Below, one piece after another: positions 41,707 through 49,527 of a DNA stretch of 64,000 bases. The DNA lies in contig CALKWZ010000005.1 of NCBI GenBank assembly GCA_938003985.1, positions 1 through 64,000 of the forward strand, written 5' to 3'. The notes below the pieces were generated by a model. It did not search any database and was not told the DNA's origin. It was given only the letters and a program-made list of their open reading frames with translations. The translations under genes were made by a program, and so were the position numbers. Numbering within the stretch: the first letter of the stretch is position 1; each line of letters opens with the position of its first letter. This DNA comes from an uncultured Verrucomicrobiota bacterium. GTDB lineage: Bacteria > Verrucomicrobiota > Kiritimatiellia > CAIQIC01 > Lenti-01.

Positions 41707-42094
41707 AGCCGGGTTGGTGATAAACTACGAAAATCGCGAAAAGCACGAAAAGGAGCGGGGTCCGTCTTTCGCAGAGGCACGGAGGGGAGCAACTACGAAT
41801 GGCGCGAATAGCGCGAATGAAGAAGGGGGGGCGATTCGGTTTGGCCGAATCGCTTAGGCGATCGGGCTCTGTCGCAAACGCGCACGGGGCGCGTGCGTTT
41901 CGCGGCAGAATCCCTATCGCCCACGGCGCAGATTGCGCCGCGTCCCCCTTCCCGGTCATCAGGTTTTGTTAATCCTGTAAATCCTGTCAAACTCCGCCAT
42001 GGCCGGTTCGAATTTCGTGTAATTCGCGTGATTCGTAGTTGCCGTCTTCGGACGGATTCCGGTCCGAATTTCGCGTCGTTCGCGTATTTCGTAG
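41707..42094. repeat. Repeat-filled intergenic region downstream of udg
   Basis: No gene in this 388-bp gap. It holds CTACGAAAATCGCGAAAAGCACG (about 41727-41752), CAACTACGAATGGCGCGAATAGCGCGAATG (about 41790-41819), the folded element at 41822-41951, TTAATCCTGTAAATCCTGTCAA (about 41969-41990), and two ATTCGCGT/ATTCGTAGTT runs (about 42006-42040 and 42063-42096). The last run reads TAACTACGAAATACGCGAA on the minus strand and supplies the udg stop codon. Confidence 0.75.
41822..41951. other. Cloverleaf-like structured non-coding element
   Basis: An 8-bp closing stem GAAGGGGG (41822-41829) with CCCCCTTC (41944-41951) encloses three hairpins. The first is GCGATTCGG/CCGAATCGC (41831-41853, loop TTTGG). 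The second is long, GGCGATCGGG (41857-41866) with CCCTATCGCC (41912-41921), continued by CTGTCGC/GCGGCAG and AAACGC/GCGTTT. The third is CGGCGCA/TGCGCCG (41924-41940, loop GAT). Could be a structured RNA or a palindromic repeat element. Confidence 0.55.
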
Positions 42095-42886
42095 TTAAGC
42101 GTCTTTGCCGGGCGGGGTCTTGCCGAGGCGGGCGAGGACGGCTTTGAGGTCGGACCAGCAGGGGGCCTTCTGGCGTGGGTCGCGCAGGAGGTAGGCGGGG
42201 TGGAAGGTGAGCATCACGGGGATGCCTTCGAATTCGCGCCAGCTGCCGCGGGCCTTGCCGATGGGCAGGGTTTCGTTGACGAGGCCGCGGGCGGCCGTCG
42301 CGCCGAGGCAGACGATCAGCTTGGGCTGGATGACGGCGATCTGGCGCTTGAGGTAGGGGATGCAGCCCGCCATCTCTTCGGGCGTGGGCACGCGGTTGCC
42401 CGGCGGGCGGCACTTGACGATGTTGCCGATGAACACCTGCTCGCGCGTGTAGCCCATGGCGTTGATCATCTTGGTGAGAAGCTGGCCGGCGCGGCCGACG
42501 AACGCGAGGCCCTGCTCGTCTTCGTCGGCCCCGGGGCCTTCGCCGATGAACATGACTTCGGGCTTGAGCGCGCCCTGGCCGGGAACGACGTGCTTGCGGG
42601 TGGGGGCGAGGGCGCAGAGCTGGCAGGCGGCGATTTCGGCGGCGATGGACTCCAGGGTGTCTTTGCCGCCTTTTGGGGGTGTGAGGCTGACGCGGGCGGC
42701 AAAGCGGACTTCGGGTTCCTTGGGCTTGGCGGGCGGCTGGGCCGGGGCGGACGGGGCGGGGGCGGGCGGCGGGGAAGCGGGGGGGCGTTTGGCGAGCTTC
42801 TTGCCCGAGGAGGGAACGTGGGTGACGCCTTGTTCCTTCAAGTACTGCAGATACTCGACGGCCTGTTCGCGGAGGGGCTTCTTCAT
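42095..42886 (-). CDS. Uracil-DNA glycosylase, family 4 (iron-sulfur)
   Basis: A 263-aa DNA repair enzyme that removes uracil. Residues 25-65 are a Pro/Ala/Lys linker after an N-terminal helical piece. The 4Fe-4S ligands begin with C-Q-L-C near residue 88; motif A reads G-E-G-P-G-A-D-E-D-E-Q-G, followed by F-V-G-R-A-G-Q-L-L, N-I-V-K-C-R-P-P and motif B H-P-A-Y-L-L-R. The start codon is 8 nt from a strong TATAGT -10 element, so the mRNA is probably leaderless. The gene lies between two large palindromic elements. Confidence 0.93.
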   Translation of the reverse strand: MKKPLREQAVEYLQYLKEQGVTHVPSSGKKLAKRPPASPPPAPAPSAPAQPPAKPKEPEVRFAARVSLTPPKGGKDTLESIAAEIAACQLCALAPTRKHVVPGQGALKPEVMFIGEGPGADEDEQGLAFVGRAGQLLTKMINAMGYTREQVFIGNIVKCRPPGNRVPTPEEMAGCIPYLKRQIAVIQPKLIVCLGATAARGLVNETLPIGKARGSWREFEGIPVMLTFHPAYLLRDPRQKAPCWSDLKAVLARLGKTPPGKDA

Positions 42887-42894
42887 GGCGGGCG

Positions 42895-42923
42895 ACTATA
42901 GCGGGCGGCGGGCGGAGGTGCAA
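42895..42923 (-). promoter_or_regulatory. udg promoter, leaderless spacing
   Basis: On the minus strand, TTGCAC (42918-42923), 17-nt spacer, TATAGT (42895-42900), then 8 nt to the ATG at 42886. Confidence 0.65.
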
Positions 42924-42957
42924 GGCGGGCGGTGGGCGGTGGAGAAATGAAAAACCT

Positions 42958-43140
42958 GCGGCAAAGGATCCGGAAAAACGAGGCGGCAAAACGAAGGCCC
43001 GTCTTTTCCGCGCTGCCGCTTCGAGGGCGACCTCTCGCGTACACGAGTACTGCTCGGGTCGCCCGCAAAGCGGCATCATCGGAAAATCCAGGCGCTTATT
43101 TTGCCGGGAAAGCCCCTCGTTTATCCGGATCCTTTGCCGC
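42958..43140. repeat. 183-bp imperfect palindrome (MITE-like or structured RNA)
   Basis: The outer 26 bp are inverted copies with one mismatch: GCGGCAAAGGATCCGG... at 42958-42983 and ...CCGGATCCTTTGCCGC at 43115-43140. The arms go on pairing inward (CGGCAAAA, TTTTCCG, TGCCGCTT, GGGCGACC) to a centre near 43045. The region has no open frame of note. AACCTGCGG occurs at 42953-42961 and again at 43150-43158, but the left copy overlaps the arm, so it is not a clean target duplication. Confidence 0.7.
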
Positions 43141-43189
43141 GCTTGCCACAACCTGCGGTTCGCGGGCAAGTGAAATGCTGGAATAGGCG

Positions 43190-43265
43190 CTTGGGTGAGG
43201 CGACGGTTTGATAACCGTTGAATCGTGAACCCTGAACCGTGAACGGTGAACCGTTGAACCCTGGG
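43190..43265. repeat. GTGAACCCTGAACCGTGAACGG-type repeat
   Basis: A run of GTTGAATCGTGAACCCTGAACCGTGAACGGTGAACCGTTGAACCCTG. It is related to the GAACCCTGAACCC word of the trp operon and lies just upstream of a promoter. No gene is present between 43141 and 43316. Confidence 0.7.
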
Positions 43266-43278
43266 CCGCCCGCCTCGC

Positions 43279-43307
43279 TTGACCCGGTCTGCGGCGGGGC
43301 CTAGACT
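43279..43307 (+). promoter_or_regulatory. Promoter of the secreted EEP-fold protein, leaderless spacing
   Basis: TTGACC (43279-43284), 17-nt spacer, TAGACT (43302-43307), then 9 nt to the ATG at 43317. Confidence 0.6.
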
Positions 43308-43316
43308 GCCCGATCG

Positions 43317-45440
43317 ATGAAGTGGCGGATTTCCATGCTGGGGTGTCTCTGGCTGGGTGCGGCGGTCGCGCCGGCGGCGACGCCCGTGCCCATGGCCAGC
43401 CAGCCCGGCCTGGCATATGCGGAGTCGTTCGCGGACGTCGCGAACTGGGCCGCGGATTTCAGTTCCGGGGCCGGCGCGAACCGCTTTGCCGGGTTGCCGG
43501 CCGGCGGCACGGGAACGATCCCCGCGGCGACCCGTCTGACGACGGCCAGCACCAATTGGGCCAGCGGCAGCACCGGCGGCAAGCAGAAGGGCAGCGGCGC
43601 GCTGCTGTTGCTCTGCACCGGGTCTTCGGACAATACGACGTCGGTGGCCGTCGATTTCTTCCTGGATTTTTCGGGGGCGGATGCCGGGACGCTGGGTTTC
43701 GACTGGGCGACGGTGGACAATCCGACGGGGGATCGGAAGAGTTCGCTGCGGGTCTACGCGAGCGTGGACGGCACCGCGTTCGCGGAACTGGCGGCCGCGC
43801 AAGTCCTGAATTTCCAGAACGGGGTGGTGGCCAGCGGAACGGTATCCGGCGTGGCTTTGCCGGCGAGTTTCCACAATTGCGCCACGGCGCGCCTGCGGTT
43901 CTACGTCCACAACGGCATCGGGGGCACGACCGGCAACCGTCCGAAGCTGAGCCTGGACAATCTGGCCGTGACGGCGCGCGCCGCCGGCGGAAACTATCCC
44001 GCGGTGGCCATCACCGATCCGGCCGCTGCGAATCTGGAAGTGGACTTCGCGACGTCGAACGTCGTCGTGGCGGGCACGGCCGGCACGAATACGGCGGGGC
44101 AATTGGTTTGGAGCAACGACCTGACGGGCGCCCACGGTTCCATCGCGGCCGGGACGAACTGGACGGTGCCGGACCTCCGGCTGGCCGTGGGAACCAACGG
44201 CATCTCCGTGCGGGGCACCAACGCGGCCGGCGACGCCGCGACGGCGCGCGCGACGGTCGTCCGCACGCCCTATTCCTATTTCACGGTCATGGCCGCGAAC
44301 CTGACCGACCGGAGCGAGACCGACGAATTCCGCTACATCGGCACGTCCGAGCGGATTTTCAAGGGGCTGCGGCCCGACGTGGTGGCCATCCAGGAATGGC
44401 TCGTCACGAACGCGAGCCGGCGGGCGTACGTGGATGCGGTCTTCGGCACGAATTTCGATTTCTACGTCGAGTCGTACAGCGGGGCCGACATCCCCAACGG
44501 CATCATCAGCCGCTGGCCGATCGTCGCTTCGGGCGAGTGGGCGGACACGCAGGTGTCCTATCGCGATTTCGCGTGGGCCACCATCGACCTGCCGGGCACG
44601 CAGGACCTGCACGTGGTCAGCGTCCACCTGCAGTCCGGATCCACCACGGCCAACGAGGCGACCCGCAAGAAAGAGGCGGCCATCCTCACCAACCAGATCC
44701 GCCGGGCCAACTGGCCCGCCAGCGACTTCATCGTCATCGCCGGCGATTTCAACGTGCCCAGCCGCAGCGACGACTCGCTGCTGACGCTGTCCAACGTGGT
44801 GAGCGACGCCCGCCAGCCGGCGGACCAGGCCGGGGACAAGGACACGAACCTGACGCGGGGAGCGCCGTACGACTACGTCTTGCCGAACCCCTTGCTGGAC
44901 GCCCGCCATGCGACGCTGACGGTCGGGGGCCTCGCGTTTCCGGAGGGCCTGGTGTTCGACAGCCGGATCTGGAATCCGCCGCCGGCGCCCATCCAGACGA
45001 ACGATTCCGCCGGGACGGACATGCAGCATCTGGCGGTGATGAAGAAATTCATCCTGTCCACCTGCGCCGACTGCGACGAGGACGCCATGCCGGACGCATG
45101 GGAACAGGCGACGTTCGGCGGGACAAGCGTGGCCGGGCCGGGCACGGACTACGACCGCGACGGGTTTCCGGATGCCCATGAATACCAGGCGGGCACCCAG
45201 CCGACGAACCGAGCCTCGGGCCTGTTCATGCAAGAGCCGCTGGCGCCGGCGCAGGCGGCCTATCTGGTCCGGTGGGACAGCGTGGCGGGGAAGCGGTACC
45301 GGGTGTTGCGCTCGACGAATCTGCTGAACGGCTTCGCGGCGGTCCAGACGGGCATCGCCGCTTCCGCGCCCGACAACGTGTACACCGACCATCCGCCGGC
45401 GGGGGCGACGCTGATCTACGGCGTGGGGCTCGAGCCCTGA
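43317..45440 (+). CDS. Secreted endonuclease/exonuclease/phosphatase-fold protein
   Basis: A 707-aa exported protein. After the signal peptide (ending A-A-T-P) comes a beta-sandwich region (about 30-225) with F-D-W-A-T-V-D-N, a probable Ig-like domain (230-315), then the EEP catalytic domain from about 320. There V-V-A-I-Q-E-W supplies the metal-binding Glu, S-V-H-L-Q, I-V-I-A-G-D-F-N-V-P the Asp-Asn pair, and D-M-Q-H-L-A the terminal His. A calcium-type D-C-D-E-D-A-M-P-D and D-Y-D-R-D-G-F-P-D segment and a terminal beta domain close the protein. Extracellular nuclease or phosphodiesterase is likely; substrate unknown. A start at 43335 is possible. Confidence 0.8.
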   Translation: MKWRISMLGCLWLGAAVAPAATPVPMASQPGLAYAESFADVANWAADFSSGAGANRFAGLPAGGTGTIPAATRLTTASTNWASGSTGGKQKGSGALLLLCTGSSDNTTSVAVDFFLDFSGADAGTLGFDWATVDNPTGDRKSSLRVYASVDGTAFAELAAAQVLNFQNGVVASGTVSGVALPASFHNCATARLRFYVHNGIGGTTGNRPKLSLDNLAVTARAAGGNYPAVAITDPAAANLEVDFATSNVVVAGTAGTNTAGQLVWSNDLTGAHGSIAAGTNWTVPDLRLAVGTNGISVRGTNAAGDAATARATVVRTPYSYFTVMAANLTDRSETDEFRYIGTSERIFKGLRPDVVAIQEWLVTNASRRAYVDAVFGTNFDFYVESYSGADIPNGIISRWPIVASGEWADTQVSYRDFAWATIDLPGTQDLHVVSVHLQSGSTTANEATRKKEAAILTNQIRRANWPASDFIVIAGDFNVPSRSDDSLLTLSNVVSDARQPADQAGDKDTNLTRGAPYDYVLPNPLLDARHATLTVGGLAFPEGLVFDSRIWNPPPAPIQTNDSAGTDMQHLAVMKKFILSTCADCDEDAMPDAWEQATFGGTSVAGPGTDYDRDGFPDAHEYQAGTQPTNRASGLFMQEPLAPAQAAYLVRWDSVAGKRYRVLRSTNLLNGFAAVQTGIAASAPDNVYTDHPPAGATLIYGVGLEP

Positions 45441-45484
45441 AAAACGGGCGCGGGGGAGGGGCGCAGGGCGCGTCGGGAAAAGAC

Positions 45485-45560
45485 TGGCACCCCCAACCGG
45501 ATTCGAACCGGTGTTACCAGGATGAGAACCTGGCGTCCTAGGCCTCTAGACGATGGGGGC
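45485..45560 (-). tRNA. tRNA-Glu, anticodon CTC
   Basis: A 76-nt class I tRNA: acceptor GCCCCCA/TGGGGGT, anticodon stem CCAGG/CCTGG with loop TTCTCAT (anticodon CTC), T-arm CCGGTTCGAATCCGG, discriminator G, encoded CCA. Confidence 0.95.
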
Positions 45561-45579
45561 GTCGCAAAAACGAGGGCAC

Positions 45580-45608
45580 ACAATGCCCAAGACCGCATTT
45601 TTTGGCAA
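45580..45608 (-). promoter_or_regulatory. Possible tRNA-Glu promoter
   Basis: On the minus strand, TTGCCA (45603-45608), 17-nt spacer, CATTGT (45580-45585), 19 nt before the tRNA. The -10 is weak. Confidence 0.35.
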
Positions 45609-45692
45609 TCAAAAGTTTGGACAACGCGGGGCGGCGCGCGACCCGCTTCGCGCGGCGGCGAAAGTTGTCGTGCGCAGGGGCGTTCTAATCTT

Positions 45693-45721
45693 TTGACGGC
45701 GGGCGGGGATTTTGCGATAAC
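45693..45721 (+). promoter_or_regulatory. Pullulanase gene promoter
   Basis: TTGACG (45693-45698), 17-nt spacer, GATAAC (45716-45721), 16 nt before the ATG at 45738; GGAG lies in the short leader. Confidence 0.45.
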
Positions 45722-45737
45722 GCTTCACTTGGAGCGT

Positions 45738-48659
45738 ATGTCGGTTTCCCTTCATAAGGCGATCTTGTGCGGCGCGCTGGCGGTCTGGGCCGCGGCGCCG
45801 GGCACGCGCGCGCAGGAGCCGCAACGGCTCCACGCGCGGCCGATGTTGGGGAATGCGGCCACGCCCTTCCTGCGCTTCGACTCGTCCGATCCCTACACCA
45901 ACGCCCTGAAGCAGGTGGTGCCGGTGACGAACGTCCAGATCTCGGGCACCTGGAACGCCTGGCGGGTGCCGGTGCCGTTGGCGCCGGCCGGAGACAACCT
46001 GTGGGAACTGGACGTGCGCACGCTCAGGGCGCGGCTGGGCCGGCAGGAATTCAAGTTCATCGTCAACGGGGAGTGGGAAGGCGGCGACAACCGCGTGCTG
46101 CCGATCAACCTCGACGGGGAAGTCGAGCGGCCGCCGGCGATGATCCAGCGGGCGACGATCGACGACTTCAAGATGATCCGCGTGTTTTTCCGCCAGAGCC
46201 TGCCGGCGGGGATCGCGCCGACGGCGACGCTGGACCCGCCCGTGCCGGTGGTTTGGACGGAAGTGGTCACGGAAATGGAAGACGCGCGGCGGACGGGCTA
46301 TCTGTTCTCGCAGGGCGTGGTGACGTTCCTGTTCGATCCCGCCGCCTATAGCCGGGAACTGCCGCGGGACACGCAGGTGGCGGTGGCCGGCAATTTCACG
46401 GGTTGGGACGGCAACGGCGGGGGCGGCAAGTGGGTCCTGAAGCGCGGGCGCCTGCCGGGCACCTGGGAGGGCGTGGCGCAGCTCGACGGCATGCGCCTGC
46501 CGCCGGGGGAAAAGGATCTGGTTTTCAAGTTCGTGCTCAACGGCAACGAATGGCTGACGCCTCCGGAGGACGCGCCGAACGCGCTGGCGGACGGCAAGGG
46601 CAGCGTGAACCTGAAGCTGGACCTGCTGCGCACCGGCGGCGCGGAAATCCGCGTGCATCTGGCCGAGCCGCTGGACTTGACCGAAGCCTACGTGCTGCGG
46701 CTCGACGGCGTGGCGGACAAGCCGCTGGGCGTGATGACCACGCCGGACGGCGTGTTCGACAAGATCGCCAGCGACAAGCCGCTGGGCGCGATCCTGGACA
46801 AGGAACGCGGCACGACGACCTACCGCATCTTCGCGCCGCGCGCGCGCAACGCGTGGCTGTGTTTCTTCGACCGGCCGATGGCGGTGACCTGGACGCCGAG
46901 CTTCAAGCGTTTTCCGCCGGTCGAGGAATACCGGATGTGGAAGGATTCCGCGGACGGCGTCTGGGAAATCACGACGCGCGGGCTGGACGTGGGCCGCTTC
47001 TACGGCTTCCGGGTGGACGGTCCGACCGGCGACGGGGAAAGCTTCAGCCCGGACACGGTGGTGGGCGATCCGTATTGCCGCGCGGCGGCGAACGCCGACG
47101 GGCTGTCGATCGTGATCGATCCGGACGCGACGAACCAGTGGTTCAAGGGGTGGACGGACCACGACTGGGAAACGCCGGACCCGCAAAACGTGGTGATCTA
47201 CGAATGCCACGTGCGCGGCATGACGGTGCATCCGTCGTCGGGCGCGCCCGCGGCCAAGCGCGGAAAATACGCGGGGTTGGCCGGCACGCTGGGCAAGGGC
47301 ACCGGGCTGGACCACGTGAAGCGCCTGGGCGCGAACGTGGTCGAGCTGCTGCCGACCAGCGAGTTTTCGGAAAGCACGGATCCCTACAACTGGGGCTACG
47401 CGACGGTCTACTATTTCGCGCCGGAATCGAGCTACGCCCGGGAGCCGGAGAAGGGCTCGGGCTACTACGAGTTCAAGCAGCTGGTGGACGACCTGCACGC
47501 GCAGGGGGTCGCCGTGGTGCTGGACATGGTCTACAACCACGTCGGCGGGCCGAACATCTACGCGACGATCGACAAGAAGTGCTATTTCCGCCTGAATCCG
47601 GACCTGAGCTTCTCCAACCACAGCGCCTGCGGCAACGACGTGAAGACGGAGTCGCCCATGATGCGCCGGCTGATCCTCGACACGATCCGCTACTACATGG
47701 AGGAATTCCACGTGGACGGGTTCCGTCTCGACCTGGCGGAGCTGATCGACATGACGACGATGCTGGCGATCCGCGACGTGGCGCGGTCGATCAATCCCAA
47801 GGCGATCCTGATTTCGGAGCCGTGGAGCCCGGGGCGCGGGGAGAACAAGGCGCTGCTGCGGGGCACGGGCTGGTCGGCGTGGAACAACGATTTCCGCTAC
47901 GCGGCGAAGGATTTCGTGCGCGGGTCGGGCAACCGCGACTGGCTGAAGGGCGGCGTGTTCGGCTCGGTGGACACGTGGGCGCTGAATCCGCTGCAGCCGG
48001 TGAACTACCTCGAGAGCCACGACGACATGGCCTACATCGACGAGATCACCGAAAATCCCGGCCAGGACGGGCGCGTGCCGACGGACCGCGACGCGGCGCT
48101 GAACCGGTTGGCGGCGACGATCCTGTTCACCTCGCTGGGCAAGGCGATGATCTACGAGGGGCAGGAATTCCTGCGCAGCAAGTGGGGGATCAAGAACACC
48201 TACAACCGGGGCGACGCGGTCAACGCGCTGCGCTGGACGGACCGCGACCGGCCGCTGGCGAAGCAGGCGCTGGACTATTACGCCGGGCTGATCCAGCTGC
48301 GCATGAGTCCGGAAGGCGCCACGTTCCGCGTGGCGCAGCGTCCCCCGCGCAACTACTACCGCTGGCTGCTGCCGGACAATCCCAAGCTGATGGGCTACGT
48401 CGCCAACGTGCCGCAGCTGCACGCGGGCCGCGGCTTCGCGGTGCTGCTGAACGCCGACGACCGGCCGCGCACGTTCGCGCTGGAACTCGGCGGCGATTCG
48501 GCCTGGAAGCTGATCGGCAACGGGCGGCAGATCGACCGCAAGGGCCTGGCCCCGCGCGGCTGGCCCGCCGGCAAGACGCCGCCGACCTGGCCCGCCGGCT
48601 GGAAGGGCGAGATCGAAGTGCCCCCCCTGGAGTCCGCCATCCTGATGAACGGATTCTGA
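45738..48659 (+). CDS. Secreted pullulanase-type GH13 glycoside hydrolase
   Basis: A 973-aa exported enzyme acting on alpha-glucans, probably cutting 1,6 branches. Signal peptide about 1-25 (G-T-R-A-Q). Two glycogen-binding-like modules (V-S/A-G-x-x-N/F-x-W: I-S-G-T-W-N-A-W and V-A-G-N-F-T-G-W) precede the N-terminal sandwich and barrel. GH13 regions: D-M-V-Y-N-H-V (I), G-F-R-L-D-L-A (II, nucleophile Asp), I-S-E-P-W (III, acid Glu) and Y-L-E-S-H-D-D (IV). Y-N-W-G-Y fits type I pullulanase, which has Y-N-W-G-Y-D-P; here it continues A-T. Family subtype is not certain. A DUF364 gene follows after 10 bp. Confidence 0.88.
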   Translation: MSVSLHKAILCGALAVWAAAPGTRAQEPQRLHARPMLGNAATPFLRFDSSDPYTNALKQVVPVTNVQISGTWNAWRVPVPLAPAGDNLWELDVRTLRARLGRQEFKFIVNGEWEGGDNRVLPINLDGEVERPPAMIQRATIDDFKMIRVFFRQSLPAGIAPTATLDPPVPVVWTEVVTEMEDARRTGYLFSQGVVTFLFDPAAYSRELPRDTQVAVAGNFTGWDGNGGGGKWVLKRGRLPGTWEGVAQLDGMRLPPGEKDLVFKFVLNGNEWLTPPEDAPNALADGKGSVNLKLDLLRTGGAEIRVHLAEPLDLTEAYVLRLDGVADKPLGVMTTPDGVFDKIASDKPLGAILDKERGTTTYRIFAPRARNAWLCFFDRPMAVTWTPSFKRFPPVEEYRMWKDSADGVWEITTRGLDVGRFYGFRVDGPTGDGESFSPDTVVGDPYCRAAANADGLSIVIDPDATNQWFKGWTDHDWETPDPQNVVIYECHVRGMTVHPSSGAPAAKRGKYAGLAGTLGKGTGLDHVKRLGANVVELLPTSEFSESTDPYNWGYATVYYFAPESSYAREPEKGSGYYEFKQLVDDLHAQGVAVVLDMVYNHVGGPNIYATIDKKCYFRLNPDLSFSNHSACGNDVKTESPMMRRLILDTIRYYMEEFHVDGFRLDLAELIDMTTMLAIRDVARSINPKAILISEPWSPGRGENKALLRGTGWSAWNNDFRYAAKDFVRGSGNRDWLKGGVFGSVDTWALNPLQPVNYLESHDDMAYIDEITENPGQDGRVPTDRDAALNRLAATILFTSLGKAMIYEGQEFLRSKWGIKNTYNRGDAVNALRWTDRDRPLAKQALDYYAGLIQLRMSPEGATFRVAQRPPRNYYRWLLPDNPKLMGYVANVPQLHAGRGFAVLLNADDRPRTFALELGGDSAWKLIGNGRQIDRKGLAPRGWPAGKTPPTWPAGWKGEIEVPPLESAILMNGF

Positions 48660-48669
48660 GGCGGTCCCG

Positions 48670-49413
48670 ATGGATTTCCTGGAACAGCTGCTGGCGCGCC
48701 TGCCGGCGGAATCCGCGCCCGTGCGCGGCCTGTGGATCGGCCCCTATTGGACGGCGGTGCAGACCGACCGCGGCGCGGGGTTGGCCGCGACCTGCCTGGC
48801 CGCGGGGCCTACGCACGGCGAACACGCGCAGCATTTCGGGCTGGCCGGGAGTTGCGTCGGCCGCGACGCGCGCGAACTGGCCGCCGGGGTTTCGTCCGAT
48901 TTCCCGCTCGCGCGCAGCGTGGGGCTGGCGGCGCTGAACGCGTTGCTGCCCGAACCGCACGGGGGCGTGACGGAACGAAACGCGGGGGAGCTGGCCGCGG
49001 AACTCGGCGCGGGGAAGACCGTCGGCGTGGTGGGGTGGTTTCCGTTCATTCCGGCGCTGCGGCAGGTCGCCGCCCGGGTGGAAATCTTCGAGAAGGATCC
49101 GGCAACGGGCTATGCCCTGACGCCGGAACGCGCGGCGCGGCTGGCGGCGTGCGACGGCCTGTGCGCGACGGCCGCCGCGCTCGCGAACCGCACGCTGGAC
49201 GGCCTGCTCGCGGCGGCGCGGCCGGACGCGTGGAAGCTGCTGGTGGGGCCGTCGGCGCCGCTGTGCCGCGAAACCCTGGCTCTCGGCTTCGCCGCCGTCT
49301 GCGGCGCGCGCGTGACGGACGTGCCCGCGGTGGTCCGCGTGATCCAGGAGGGCGGCTGCTTCCAGCAGATCCGCCGGACGGGCGGCGTGCGGCTGCTCAA
49401 TCTCGAAGCCTGA
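48670..49413 (+). CDS. DUF364 (putative heavy-metal chelation) family protein
   Basis: A 247-aa cytoplasmic protein. The N-terminal part fits the enolase-N-like DUF4213 domain (W-I-G-P-Y-W-T-A-V, G-L-A-A-T) and the rest DUF364: V-G-V-V-G-W-F-P-F, E-K-D-P, and V-G-P-S-A-P-L-C with G-A-R-V-T-D-V. The family is thought to bind metals or pterin-like ligands by structure only. It lies 10 bp after pullulanase but the functional link is unclear. Confidence 0.75.
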   Translation: MDFLEQLLARLPAESAPVRGLWIGPYWTAVQTDRGAGLAATCLAAGPTHGEHAQHFGLAGSCVGRDARELAAGVSSDFPLARSVGLAALNALLPEPHGGVTERNAGELAAELGAGKTVGVVGWFPFIPALRQVAARVEIFEKDPATGYALTPERAARLAACDGLCATAAALANRTLDGLLAAARPDAWKLLVGPSAPLCRETLALGFAAVCGARVTDVPAVVRVIQEGGCFQQIRRTGGVRLLNLEA

Positions 49414-49527
49414 GCCGCCGCAAGGGCGGAAACGCGATTCGCAAGGGCGGACAAGCGCGCGCCGCGCGGTTCGGGCAGGATGCGCGCCGTGGAATCCGAC
49501 AAAGAACCTCGACTTGGGAAGGAATTT

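Noticed and set aside
42953..43158. Target-site duplication AACCTGCGG around the 183-bp palindrome
   Set aside because: The left copy overlaps the inverted repeat and the right copy is 9 bp beyond it, so the geometry does not fit a simple insertion.
41793..45392. Single 1199-aa minus-strand reading frame
   Set aside because: It crosses the udg gene, which is in another frame, both palindromic elements, and is antisense to the EEP-fold gene. Arg-rich composition is typical of GC shadow frames.
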